Program-made: the position numbers and the translations under genes
The notes under the pieces: model-generated
Seen by the model: the letters and a program-made list of their open reading frames with translations, nothing else
The model's database searches: none
What the model was told of the DNA's origin: nothing
NCBI GenBank assembly: GCA_022495995.1
Contig: JAFEMH010006928.1
Coordinates: 1-64,000, forward strand
Reading direction: 5' to 3'
Length of the DNA stretch: 64,000 nucleotides
Origin: Adenophora triphylla var. japonica
Lineage: Eukaryota; Streptophyta; Magnoliopsida; Asterales; Campanulaceae
Shown: positions 22,131 to 32,689 of the stretch, in pieces
Layout of the letters: each line of letters starts with the position of its first letter
How positions within the stretch are numbered: the first letter of the stretch is position 1

Positions 22131-22321
22131 CCTCTCGATTTTAGAGGATATTCCCATTACCATTACCCTCGCCTTTGGCCAAAGTCAGAAATTGACCTCT
22201 CATTCTTAGAGGCAATCAATCTTCCTCGTTGTAGATTTCCCAAACACGTCCCTACAAGCCAACCTCTCATCTTTAGAGGCCCAGTCAGTAAAAGGCCCAG
22301 CCGACCTCTCATTTTAAGAGG
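22131..22321 (+). repeat. Four repeated CCTCT...AGAGG mini-hairpins
   Basis: 17-nt hairpins CCTCT-loop-AGAGG start at 22131, 22196, 22263 and 22305. The stems are identical and the loops vary (CGATTTT, CATTCTT, CATCTTT, CATTTTA). Surrounding sequence differs, so the hairpin itself is the repeated item. Confidence 0.6.
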
Positions 22322-22725
22322 TCATGATGCAATCAATTTTCCAAATTACCCGATGGCCGATCGAAGCCTTGAAGCCCAGCTACAGTTCCTACCGGATAGT
22401 AATTTCATTCTAATATCTTCGAGATCTAAATCAGATTAATGCTTCGTTGCTTGCTTAAATTGGAATCTAATCCATCTTGGTTCAAAATCATCAATCTAAT
22501 ATTGTGCAAATTCAATCCATTCATTTGGCACTTCATGTGAGCATATTTCATTTCTTTTCCGCAAACACTTCCCGTGAATGCCTCACTGGGGCTTCGCAGC
22601 GGTGTCTCTCATTGGCACTCTAAGGAGACATGTTCCTCAATGCTTCGATTCTCAGAAAATCCTCAAAGGTCCTCAAAATCTCAAAATTTCATATTCATTC
22701 TCTTCTCAATCGGGATAAGCCCGAA

Positions 22726-22764
22726 CTACGGCGACCTGAGCTCCTCCTATGGAGGGGAACGTAG
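22726..22764 (+). other. Stem-loop H1, copy 6
   Basis: CTACG/CGTAG outer stem; inner stem CCTCC-TAT-GGAGG. Compared with copy 3 (CCTCA/TGAGG) the last pair changed on both sides. Confidence 0.6.
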
Positions 22765-23949
22765 GCAACCATAACTGATCCGGTCGAAGTCACAAACACA
22801 TCTCAGAAAATCCGGTCTCATCAAGGGCCGTCCATATACACACATCCTTTTTGATCTCGATATCAGTCGGTTTTCTCCTCTGGATTGATCAAAATATTTG
22901 TTCATGTCAACTTTGGTGGTTGAATAACCCGAACATCAATAAAGGGTTTTTAGCAGCCTTGTGATCATCACGAATAAGACAAGTTTTCGAGTGTCTCGAC
23001 AAGTCTTCTTTTCTACATTCTAGGAATAATAGAGCCAAACACTGTCTTTCTGTCAACAGGGGCTTCCATACACTTTTCCACACCTTGTCGTGCTTATACT
23101 CTCTCAAAAGAGTCGAACCTAAAGCGAGTGTGTCATACACAAAATTGGGATTCATTTACCACTTTTCGAAAGATGTGCCCCTGCACGTATATACTTCCGA
23201 GTCTATGACTGATTGACTAAGGTCTGAAAATATGGGTGCTTCCTTGGCCGCATGATGATTCTGCCTGTAATGGGACTACATTGGATCTCTTCAAGCTGGG
23301 GCTTTGCTATGCTATCCTCTCAAGCTCTCTTTACCAGATTCCCTCTGGGTTTGCTTTGCATTATCAACTAGGGCTTTGCCTAGTCATCTCTTCAAAGCTA
23401 GGGCTTTCTCTGCATTTTCTCTGCTGCTTGCTTCCTCAGGCGCGCGACACACCTTGTCCTTATCAGCAATAATCAACCTGCTGCCATCTGTACTCTCAGA
23501 GTACACCCCGACTTGCCTAGCTGCGCCATATCGTCCATCCTTCATGGGAGAGGGTTCGACCCATACATCATATACACAGTCATTCCGTCATAAATCCATC
23601 ATAGCATAATGGCTACATACATATCCGCTTGTCAAGCCTTGCAAAATCCTCCTCCATTTTCATCCCCAGCCAAGATGGACTCATGCAATGAATTTAACAA
23701 TGCTTGGAGCTAGTAATAACTAATTTCAATAAAATGCAAAGTGCCTAGTAGTGTTGTGTTTTTCCCCTCACAGGGTACAATAATCAAGTGATCATAATCT
23801 GATCATGGGGATTGCTCCTCAAATCACAACCTGGACAAAGATTTCAAATCCTGCAGGTGGCATATTCTGCCTTTATCATCTTCATAGGTCTCGTCATCTT
23901 CTGATTCATCAGCATCGTCTAAAAGAGCCCTAGTTGCCTCAGTCTCCAA

Positions 23950-24225
23950 GCAATGCTCGTCAAGCTCATCAGCCTCGTTGTCAAATCATCATCAAAGGCC
24001 CGTCTCGCAATGGCAAATGTTCATCGAAGGCCCGTCTTGCAACAATGGAAAATGATAATCAAAGTCCGTCTTGCAATGGAAAATCGGCAAAGTCCGTCTT
24101 GCAACGGTAAATTGTCAACAATGTCAGTCTCGCAACCTCAAATCATCAGCAGGGTCCGGCTTGCAACGGTAAATCAAAGATCAAGGGTCCGTCTTGCAAC
24201 GGTAAATTGTCAACAACAAAGTTCG
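23950..24225 (+). repeat. Degenerate tandem repeats (AGTCCGTCTTGCAACGGTAA)
   Basis: About seven irregular copies of a 30-40-bp unit with GTC(C)GTCTTGCAA, probably U3 of LTR B. Analogous in position to the 30-bp repeats of LTR A but unrelated in sequence. Confidence 0.7.
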
Positions 24226-24420
24226 TGTTCTACCCGACAAGTGCTTCCAAAGCCAGCCAATCACTTCAATTGATCTTCGTGTGAACAACCCTTGCAGGTA
24301 AGCACAGCACAGGTATGAAAGTATATCTCATTTCAACTGAAAATCATCTTGTCTTATGTTTGCTTTCTCGTAAAAGTCATTTCAAGTCTTGGAGTTCATC
24401 TCGCGGTACTTTTGAGTTAA

Positions 24421-24716
24421 TCTCGATCCTCTTAAGGCTTGTTCCTAATGTCTTTTTAGGCTTGTTCCTATATCTTTTTAGGCTTGTTCCTATACCTTTT
24501 AGGCTTGTTCCTATGCCTCGTTAGGCTTGTTCCTATACCTCGTCAGGCTTGTTCCTATACCTTTTAGGCTTGTTCCTATACCTTTTTAGGCTTGTTCCTA
24601 TACCTCTTAAGGCTTGTTCCTATGTCTCTCAAGGCTTGTTCCTATACCTCTTTTGGCTTGTTCCTATATCTCGTTACGCTTGTTCCTATACCTCCTCAGG
24701 CTCGTTCCAATATTTT
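24421..24716 (+). repeat. Tandem 22-26-bp repeat (GGCTTGTTCCTATACCT)
   Basis: About a dozen head-to-tail copies in U3 of LTR B, with drift in the last bases. Confidence 0.9.
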
Positions 24717-24720
24717 CGAA

Positions 24721-24757
24721 CTACGACCTGGCTTGATTCCCTTTTAGGGATACGTAT
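24721..24757 (+). other. Stem-loop H1, copy 7
   Basis: CTACG/CGTAT outer stem (last pair lost), inner TCCC-TTTTA-GGGA. The following small hairpin is CCTTT-CTCA-AAAGG where LTR A has CCTA-NNNN-TAGG: both arms changed together. Confidence 0.55.
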
Positions 24758-24897
24758 GAATCCTTTCTCAAAAGGTCCAGCCATCCGATCTCATCAATCA
24801 TTTTCCTTCATTGGGCATATCCCCAGCATATCCAGTCATTCGACCATTCTGGTCCATCTTTCCCATCTTTCGCTTGTCCGGATTGGGATCCTTATTA

Positions 24898-24934
24898 TCG
24901 ACAACCTCACTTCTTCCATAAGTGACGTTGTCGA
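24898..24934 (+). other. Stem-loop H2, copy 3 (37 nt, co-varying)
   Basis: TCGACAAC/GTTGTCGA outer stem, fully paired, and TCACTT/AAGTGA inner stem. LTR A has TCGACGAC/GTCGCCGA and CGCTT/AAGCG. Length is again exactly 37 nt and GAGGGGCT follows. Confidence 0.65.
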
Positions 24935-25674
24935 GGGGCTCTGTGAGTACCCCAATCCAAATCGCGACCCAATAAAAGTGCCTTTTACTCAATAAAAGTG
25001 CGCTTGGGAGCATTTTGGTAAATCTCCGGTTCATTCCGAGACTTCCGAGAGCTTTTATAAGTTTCTCACAAAGGAAGGACCCAGAAAGAATTATTCTGGT
25101 TGGACCTGTTGGGAATTACTCGAGGAATGGTCCAGATTTCGACACCTGGCAGGGTTCTAGAAGGAAGGCGGTTATCCTAGTTGTGTCCCGCGACATAATA
25201 AACCAATTCCAAAAGCTTTGTTAAATAAGGATATTTGCTCATTTGCAAAAGGGGGCACACACTGAGACATACACTCTCTCTCTCTCTAACCTCTCTCTAA
25301 ACACAAAGAGAGCTCGTTCTCTCTCTAATCGACATCCATGGCAGCCTCACCACCTTCCTCCTCTTCCCTCAATCTCCATCGCCCTAAACCCTTGTTCGAT
25401 CCCCCTCAATCTCCATCGCCATCCCTCTCTACCCAAACGGCGACAACCCTGCTCTCTATCAATCGCCAACAACCCAATCCCCAAACCAATCGTCTCCCTC
25501 ACACTCCTCCTCTCCGGCCAAAATCAATCGACCCATTGCCCTTTCTTCTCCCTACCAGAAACCAGTTCGCCGGCAACCAATCCCTCTCCCTCCAATTACA
25601 ACCGCTTCCACACCGTCCTCTCTCTAAACCAATCACCGGCAACCTTCAACACCGAGCCCCCTGCATAGGGCATA

Positions 25675-25725
25675 GTATGTCCCGCGACACATCGGGCCAA
25701 GTGTGTCCTGTGTCACGCGACATAC
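25675..25725 (+). other. Imperfect inverted repeat around TGTC(C/A)CGCGACA
   Basis: Two 17-nt arms pair at 15 of 17 positions. A third TGTCCCGCGACA occurs at about 25184-25195. Function unknown. Confidence 0.4.
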
Positions 25726-25944
25726 TAAGTCACACTGCAGATGGTCTGTTTTCATTTGTAATTCGTTTGCCTAGTTGTAATCAGGACGTGGCCCCCCGCA
25801 CCAAGTGGTTCACAAGTTGTATACCTTGTTGTTTATCAATAAAGCATTAAAATGCATTTTTATACATATTTTGTCTCACACATTTGCACACACTTATGAA
25901 TGTTTTGGATGTTGAGCAATAGAAAGACTCGTCTACGGACGAGG

Positions 25945-25978
25945 CGTGTTGGGTGAACTCTCGATTCTTCCCAACACG
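25945..25978 (+). other. Stem-loop H3, copy 3 (co-varying)
   Basis: CGTGTTGGG/CCCAACACG, 63 nt before the primer site. Relative to CGCGTCGGG/CCCGACGCG in LTR A, two C-G pairs have become T-A pairs. Confidence 0.65.
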
Positions 25979-26040
25979 TAACCTGACCCCCGAACCCATT
26001 TTCTCAATAAAAGGTTTTCAATGTTTCCTTAAAAACGGCG

Positions 26041-26050
26041 TGGCGACTCC
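26041..26050 (+). other. Primer-binding site after LTR B
   Basis: TGGCGACTCC, the same as after both LTR A copies. What follows is short and unrelated to a Tat interior, so this piece is truncated. Confidence 0.6.
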
Positions 26051-26099
26051 TTATTTTTTTTTCGGCGAGCGTTCATTCAATAACACAACACAAATAAGC

Positions 26100-26990
26100 A
26101 CCGTTAAGGTCAAAGTTGGATGTTACTCCAACTCAGGCCCTCGGGTGTGAGAGTAAGAATACTGAGTAAAATAAGGCTTGGAATACCTTGGAGTGTGTGT
26201 TAGTGTTTAGGATTTAGAATAATATGGCTTACTCAATATATTTGGAACTTACCTTGCCCAAGGGGACAAAGGTCTTCTATTTATAGGCAATGGAGAGGTG
26301 CTTGTTGATGTAAGCAATGAGATCAGCCCTAGGGGGCACTTTGGTATTTGACCACCTACACGTGTCCGCAGCTAATTGGTCCTGTCAGGGAGGGAACATT
26401 TGACTCGAGGGACATGACTGAAAGGGACATGAGCCGTGTATATGGCTTCAGCGCATTAAATGAAATAGTAGACGCTGTTCGAGCCGCATTGAATGCGTGA
26501 TGGGGGAGCCGGCAACATGCATGTCAGAGCCAGTAAGCTAACGTGCTCAGTAAGGCTTGACATTAATCGGGAGTCTGGTGATATAACCGGGAGTCAGGTA
26601 CGAGCCCGCGGTCAACATCTTGGGCGCGGTCAAAGGTATTTGGCGCGGGCACGGATGGAGCGGTCATACCTCCTGCGGGCACGGATCCAGCGGTCATGCC
26701 ACCTGCGGGCGCGGATCCCGCGATCATAGATCGTGCGGGCACAAATGTAGCGGTCAGGATAACTTCGGTCTTTGAGATGGATGATGCGGGGAGGAACGCG
26801 GTCTTGACTTCAAGGGCCTATTTGCCCGCGGTCTTTATCCCAGCGGTCTAGAAAATGCCACATCATCGATTCCTTAGATCAGATCGAGCGTGAGCCCGAT
26901 CCAACAGGTACGGGCTCATCAGCTCCCAAACGGGCTCATCAGCTCCCAAAATAACGATAATATACCTCAAATCAAAATGAACTATCGATC
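26100..26990 (-). mobile_element. Probable fragment of a minus-strand LTR
   Basis: On the minus strand a strong TATA box (CCTATAAATAGAAG, plus-strand about 26276-26289) is followed by about 170 bp and preceded by a GC-rich repeat block and a duplicated ACGGGCTCATCAGCTCCCAA (26908-26949). This resembles an LTR with U3 at higher coordinates. I found no partner LTR, primer site or coding domain, so family and borders are open. Confidence 0.4.
26645..26764 (+). repeat. Four 30-bp GC-rich tandem repeats
   Basis: GCGGGCACGGAT...GCGGTCAT units start at 26645, 26675, 26705 and 26735, an exact 30-bp period in otherwise AT-rich surroundings. Confidence 0.85.
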
Positions 26991-27345
26991 CAAATGTGGA
27001 TTCTTTTGTATGGAGTATTTGTTTACTTTTGCTTTCAGTTGTACTTAGTGGTTGTCAGTATTGTACACTACAATTGCCCCTTTGGGATGTCCAAAATTGC
27101 TTCCCGCCCTACAACAGTTTAATTTTAATTAAACAAACACTTATCCAATTAGATTGGACACGTACGACTTTGTTCATTGAGAAAGGGACATCATTTTCTT
27201 GTTGTTGATGTTACAATGTTTATTTAATTGACGCACCAACTAAGTTAGGGTTGGTGTAACAGTCTAAATTAATGTCCACCTATTTTTATTTTTTAAAATG
27301 CATTCATAACTAACTAGCTGATAAACATTTACACGTACCTATATA

Positions 27346-27577
27346 CTCCCTCCGTCTCAAAATATTTGTCTCATTTGATTTTTTTTTAAACTTTGACCAT
27401 AAATATATGATAATTTAATTATGTTCATAAAATTTTAAAAATTCCTATTGATTCACCATTAATAATATTATCAATAACAACTTTTAGAATTTCATGAACA
27501 TGATTAATCTCTCATAAATTTGTGATCAAAGTTCAACAAAAAAATCAAATGGAACAAACATTTTGGAACGGAAGGAG
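27346..27577. mobile_element. Stowaway-like MITE, family 1
   Basis: Terminal inverted repeats CTCCCTCCGTCTCAAAATA... and ...GGAACGGAAGGAG flanked by TA on both sides, 232 bp, no coding capacity. Another copy of the same family is at 32414-32646. Confidence 0.85.
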
Positions 27578-27579
27578 TA

Positions 27580-28201
27580 TATAAATGAGTCTAGGTACCT
27601 CAAGTAGACCTGTTAACATTTCCTAATAAATTTCTAGTTAACAAAATTTTGTTATTAAGCATTTATTTTTAATAAATCACTCCTTCCTCACATAAAAATA
27701 TCAATTTAAATTATTGTGTGTTGTAAAAAAATAAAGAAAATGTATAAATTGTAATTCAATAAGTAAATACTATCAATATCAATAAATCAATAAGGATAAC
27801 CTTATTTATTATTAATATTTTAATATTTGTTTTCAATTCTCTTTGTACACTTAACCACAATCAACCTCCACATAGTTATTTAATTTTTGTCCTATAAATA
27901 TATTCCATTTTTTATTATTTTAATTGAACTTTGATCAATAATTTTATGTTAAATTATTATTCAAATAAAATTCTAAAACTTATCATTATTATTATTAAGG
28001 TAATAAAAGTACTACAAATAACAATATTTTCATTGTCATTAAGATAAACAAACATAAGTTTTTTAGTTAAAGTTTCATTAAGTAAAACAAATGAGACTAT
28101 CTTTATGAGACTATATTAATAAATTTATTAAACCTAGATATTAAGAAATTAAATAAAGAAAACTTTAGTGTTTTAACATTCATTATAATTAGACTTGTTT
28201 C
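27580..28201. other. AT-rich stretch, nothing recognised
   Basis: No domain-like reading frame, no paired terminal repeats and no clear tandem repeat. Confidence 0.6.
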
Positions 28202-30195
28202 AAACAAATTATATTAATTATAAGAATAAAAAATACATTACCCAAATAAATTAACAACAAATTATTAAAAAATAGTTAATATTGTTAAAGACGTAAATGT
28301 AAATAATATTTATAACTACATCATAAAAATGCATTTGAAATGGCTTTCTTAAACACTCAAGGTCCTAGTCATACTTACATTATTTAAAATTTTCATTTTT
28401 AAATCTTAAATTCACTTATAATAATCTCAAATTGTATTACAAACTTTGTTGTTAATAACTAACTTCAACGAATGATTTTTTTTGTAACACATCACCTATG
28501 GCTGCAGAAGGAAAGGTGGGGGGTGTAGGGTGGAGAGTTAGAAAGTTAGGGAAGTTAAGTTCAGGTATAGAGAGTAAAATATTTTCACAATCTCTCATTT
28601 AATCGGAGAGAGATTTCTTTAAAAAAAAATCAGAGAGAGAAGGGGTATATAAAAAAGTTTAAAGAATATTAGATACATCTTGGTTTGTGTATTCTTTTAA
28701 TAAAACAATAATTATTAAATAATGGAGAGTAGTTACTAAATAGAAGTATTAATGAAATTAATTAAAGTGATGATGTAAACATATCATTTTGGAGGGAATA
28801 TTTTTAATGTGGTACTGTCATGTGGCAATAGATGACGTAAGATGATTTCTCTTTTAGTAATAGTATATAGACAAATTACATTAATTATAAGAATAAAAAA
28901 TACATTACCCAAATAAATTAACAACAAATTATTAAGAAATAGTTAATATTGTTAAAGACGAAAATGTAAATAATATTTATAACTACATCATAAAAATGCA
29001 TTTGAAATGGCTTTCTTAAACTCTCAAAGTCCTAGTCATACTTACATTATTTAAAATTTTCATTTTTAAATCTTAAATTCACTTATAATAATCTCAAATT
29101 GTATTACAAACTTTGTTGTTAATAACTAACTTCAACGAATGATTTTTTTTGTAACACATCACCTATGACTGCAGAAGGAAAGGTGAGGGGTGTAGGGTGG
29201 AGAGTTAGAAAGTCAGGGAAGTTAAGTTCAGGTATAGAGAGTAAAATACTTTCACAATCTCTCATTTAATCGAAGAGAGATTTCTTAAAAAAAAATCAGA
29301 GAGAGAAGGGGTAAATAAAGAAGTTTAAAGAATATTAGATACATCTTGGTTTGTGTATTTTTTTAATAAAACAATAATTATTAAATAATGGAGAGTAGTT
29401 ACTAAATAGAAGTATTAATGAAATTAATTAAAGTGATGATGTAAACATATCATTTTGGAGGTAATATTTTTAATGTGATACTGCCATGTGACAATAGATG
29501 ACGTAAGATGATTTCTCTTTTAGTAATAGTATATAGACAAATTACATTAATTATAAGAATAAAAAAATACAATACCCAATTAAATTAACAACAAATTATT
29601 AAGAAATAGTTAATATTGTTAAAGACGTAAATGTAAATAATATTTATAACTACATCATAAAAATGCATTTGAAATGACTTTCTTAAACACTCTAGGTCCT
29701 AGTCATACTTACATTATTTACAATTTTCATTTTTAAATCTTAAATTCACTTATAATAATCTCAAATTGTATTAGAAACTTTGTTGTTAATAACTAACTTC
29801 AACGAATGATTTTTTTTGTAACACATAACCTATGGCTGCAGAAGGAAAGGTGAGGGGTGTAGGGTGGAGAGTTAGAAAGTTAGGGAAGTTAAGTTCAGGT
29901 ATAGAGAGTAAAATACTTTCACAATCTCTCATTTAACTGGAGAGAGATTTCTTTTTAAAAAATCAGAAAGAGAAGGGATAAATAAAGAAGTTTAAAAAAT
30001 ATTAGATACATCTTGGTTTGTGTATTTTTTTAATAAAACAATAACTATTAAATAATGGAGAGTAGTTACTAAATAGAAGTATTAATGAAATTAATTAAAG
30101 TGATGATGTAAACATATCATTTTGGAGGGAATATTTTTAATGTGGTACTGCCATGTGGCAATAGATGATATAAGATGGTTTCTCTTTTAATAATC
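28202..30195. repeat. Three head-to-tail copies of a 667-bp unit
   Basis: The word TTAACAACAA recurs at 28251, 28918 and 29584 (period 667 and 666), and whole units align with a few percent difference. Units end near TCTCTTTTAGTAATAGTATA. No coding capacity. Divergence is similar between all pairs, so the triplication is not very recent. Confidence 0.9.
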
Positions 30196-30207
30196 TATAG
30201 TATAAAT

Positions 30208-30231
30208 CACAACTGTTCGTGAACAGTTGTG
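30208..30231. other. 11-bp palindrome with 2-nt centre
   Basis: CACAACTGTTC-GT-GAACAGTTGTG. It abuts the end of the 667-bp array; a similar GTGAACAGTT follows immediately. It could be the terminus of a small DNA element. Confidence 0.5.
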
Positions 30232-30374
30232 TGAACAGTTTCAAATGCCAAATTTTTCATTTTGCCCTCACTAAGTTGTCCCTTTTCCATTTTGCCTTTT
30301 TTTAAAAAAATAAATAAATTAAAAAAAAAAAAAATAACACGTGTCCTCGAACACGAACTTTTACTAGTAGTATA

Positions 30375-30659
30375 CTCCCTCCATCCCAGAACAATCTTCA
30401 CACTTTCCCTTTTGGGCGTCCCAAAACTTACTTCACACATTTAAAACTTACCTAAAATGGAAAGGAATCTTTACTATTCCCTCCACTCATTCTCTCTCCT
30501 ACATTATTTTAATACTCACAACACCATTATAATTTACTATTCCCTCCACTCATTCTCTCTCCTATTTTATTTTCACACTCACAACATTTTCAATATAATA
30601 CTCCCTCCTTAAAATCCGTGCAAACAGTGTTTGTGAATTAAGCTCTGGGACGGAGGGAG
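30375..30659. mobile_element. Stowaway-like MITE, family 2, left copy
   Basis: CTCCCTCCATCCCAGAAC... to ...TGGGACGGAGGGAG with TA at both ends, 285 bp. The inverse-complement copy is at 31043-31327. Confidence 0.85.
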
Positions 30660-30738
30660 TATAGATTACACCGATTCATTTTCATAGTTTACTTGTTATA
30701 AAAGTTCATTCATACATGAATTTGAAATGCTTTAGAAA

Positions 30739-30741
<3 letters not shown>

Positions 30742-30783
<42 letters not shown>
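30742..30783. repeat. (TA)n microsatellite
   Basis: About 21 TA units. Confidence 0.95.
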
Positions 30784-30787
<4 letters not shown>

Positions 30788-30904
30788 GTTGGTGAGGAGG
30801 GTTATGGTTTCGCCACGTGGACAAGTTGAGGCAAACTCTTGATTTTAGAGAAGTCACGTCATCACTATCCCAAAATCTGTATGACTTTTGGTATTCTCCT
30901 TATT

Positions 30905-31810
30905 AGCTAATACTATTAGTTAATAATATTAGTTATTATATAGGTTAACTATTACTATTAATAGTATTAGTTAACTATAATAGTTACTTTATAAGTTAAC
31001 TATTACTATTAATTGTATTAGTTAACTATAATAGTTACTATACTCCCTCCGTCCCAGAACATAATTCACAAACACTGTTTGCACTGGTTTTAAGGAGGGA
31101 ATATTATATTGAAAGTGTTGTGAGTGTGAAAATAAAATAGGAGAGAGAATGAGTGGAGAGAATAGTAAATTATAATGGTGTTGTGAGTATTAAAATAATG
31201 TAGGAGAGAGAATGAGTGGAGGGAATAGTAAAGATTCCTTTCCATTTTAGGTAAGTTTTAAATGTGTGAAATAAATTTTGGGACGCCCAAAAAGAAAAGT
31301 GTGAAGATTGTTCCGGGACGAAGGGAGTATATGTTAACTATTGCTATTAATTGTATTAGTTAACTATAATAGTTACTATATAAGTTAACTATTACTATTA
31401 GTATTAGTTAACTATAATAGTTACTATATAAGTTAACTATTACTATTAATAGTATTAGTTAACTATAATAGTTACTATATATGTTAACTATTACTATTAA
31501 TAGTATTAGTTAACTATAATAGTTACTTTATAAGTTAACTATTACTATATATTAATTGTATTAGTTAACTATAATAGTTACTATATATGTTAACTATTAC
31601 TATTAATAGTATTAGTTAACTATAATAGTTACTATATATGTTAACTATTACTATTAATTGTATTAGTTAACTATAATAGTTACCATATATGCTAACTATT
31701 ATTATAAATAGTACTTAATTTACTATATAGGTTAAGTAATAGTATTATAGTTACAATATATGTTAACTATTACTATTAATAATATTAGTTAATATAATAG
31801 TTATTATATA
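30905..31810. repeat. Palindromic AT minisatellite, about 51-bp unit
   Basis: Units built from GTTAACTATTACTATTAATA and GTATTAGTTAACTATAATAG. Each contains the perfect palindromes ACTATTAATAGT and TAGTTAACTA. The array is split by the family-2 MITE at 31043-31327 and resumes on the other side, so the array is older. Confidence 0.85.
31043..31327. mobile_element. Stowaway-like MITE, family 2, right copy (inverted)
   Basis: Reverse complement of the element at 30375-30659, with few differences, TA on both sides, inserted in the minisatellite. Confidence 0.88.
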
Positions 31811-32413
31811 TATATCGAAGTAGGTCGTTAATAATGTCAATGAGCATTTAGCTTAAATACGTACTTTTCTTGGGAATGTTAAGGGTTGGAACCCCCTACA
31901 TTGTATTTAAAATGTTGTAATTTGAAAAGAAATAGGTCGTTAGTTTTTTCATTCACTTTGTTAACGTTCATAAAAAATGTTGCATACTGACATAAATTAT
32001 GACATCAAAAATAAATGACATAAAGTATGAACATCAAAAATAAAATAACAAAAATTGCTACATTGTTAGTCACAATGCAATTCCTATTAAACTTTTATGT
32101 GCAACAAAGTTATTAAAATTGAACACAATTTTTCTAACTTTATAATTATTAATGTTTTGATTCATTTATAATATACTTATATTATAAAAAATAAATTATG
32201 ATATTAGCAAATTAGCTTTTCGTGCGGAGTACGAATTACCTACTAATTTTACGAAAAGTTCATTCATATATTATGAATCTGAAATGCTTTAAAAAATTTG
32301 CGGTGAAATAAATGGAGGGTCTTTCGGAGTCTGCTCCTCATTAGAGGAGTTTCCTCATGCATAAGGGGCCTATAGGGTATATTCTTTTTCTTACAAAATT
32401 AATTTGATATATA
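31811..32413. other. AT-rich stretch, nothing recognised
   Basis: A short direct repeat of GACATAAA(T/G)TATGA(A)CATCAAAAATAA occurs at about 31989-32043. No coding signal. Confidence 0.6.
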
Positions 32414-32646
32414 CTCCCTTCATTTCAAAATGTTTGTCCCATTTAACTTTTTTTTTTAACTTTGATCACAAATATATGACAATTTAATTATATTTATAAA
32501 ATTTTAAAAATTCCTATTGATTCACCATTAATAATATTATCAACAACAACTTTTAGAATTTCATGAACATGATTAATCTCTCATAAATTTGTGGTCAAAA
32601 TTTAACAAAAAAGTCAAATGGGACAAACATTTTGAAACGGAGGGAG
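32414..32646. mobile_element. Stowaway-like MITE, family 1, second copy
   Basis: CTCCCTTCATTTCAAAATG... to ...GAAACGGAGGGAG with TA flanks; 233 bp, same family and orientation as 27346-27577. Confidence 0.85.
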
Positions 32647-32689
32647 TATATTATATTTAATCAAAGTGAAATTAATATTACTCATTAAT

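Larger units (their letters stand above)
21124..24000 (+). mobile_element. Non-coding 3' region of the gag-only Tat piece
   Basis: Directly after gag there is no pol; the sequence passes to material matching what follows pol in Tat elements, including an H1 stem-loop at 22726. The pol deletion junction should lie near 21180-21230. Contains a degenerate repeat with GAAGGATGTTAAATCCTCA (about 21800-22010) and a hairpin repeat (22131-22321). Short open frames here (for example 21927-22439 and 23236-23609) show no family similarity that I recognise. Confidence 0.55.
24000..26040 (+). mobile_element. Diverged Tat-type LTR, copy B (left end unresolved)
   Basis: Shares the order of LTR A (tandem repeats, H1, H2, TATA-like region, CT-rich leader, H3, primer site), but most sequence is too diverged to align by eye outside these parts. 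The right end is fixed by the primer-binding site at 26041. A TATA-like TTTATAAG lies at 25054-25061 and an AAATAAGG at about 25222. The CT-rich 25263-25335 probably follows the transcription start. An open frame at 25338-25850 (S/P/L-rich) is not regarded as a gene. Confidence 0.65.

Noticed and set aside
25338..25850. 170-codon Ser/Pro/Leu-rich frame
   Set aside because: Lies in the leader/R region of LTR B with CT-rich composition and no recognised domain.
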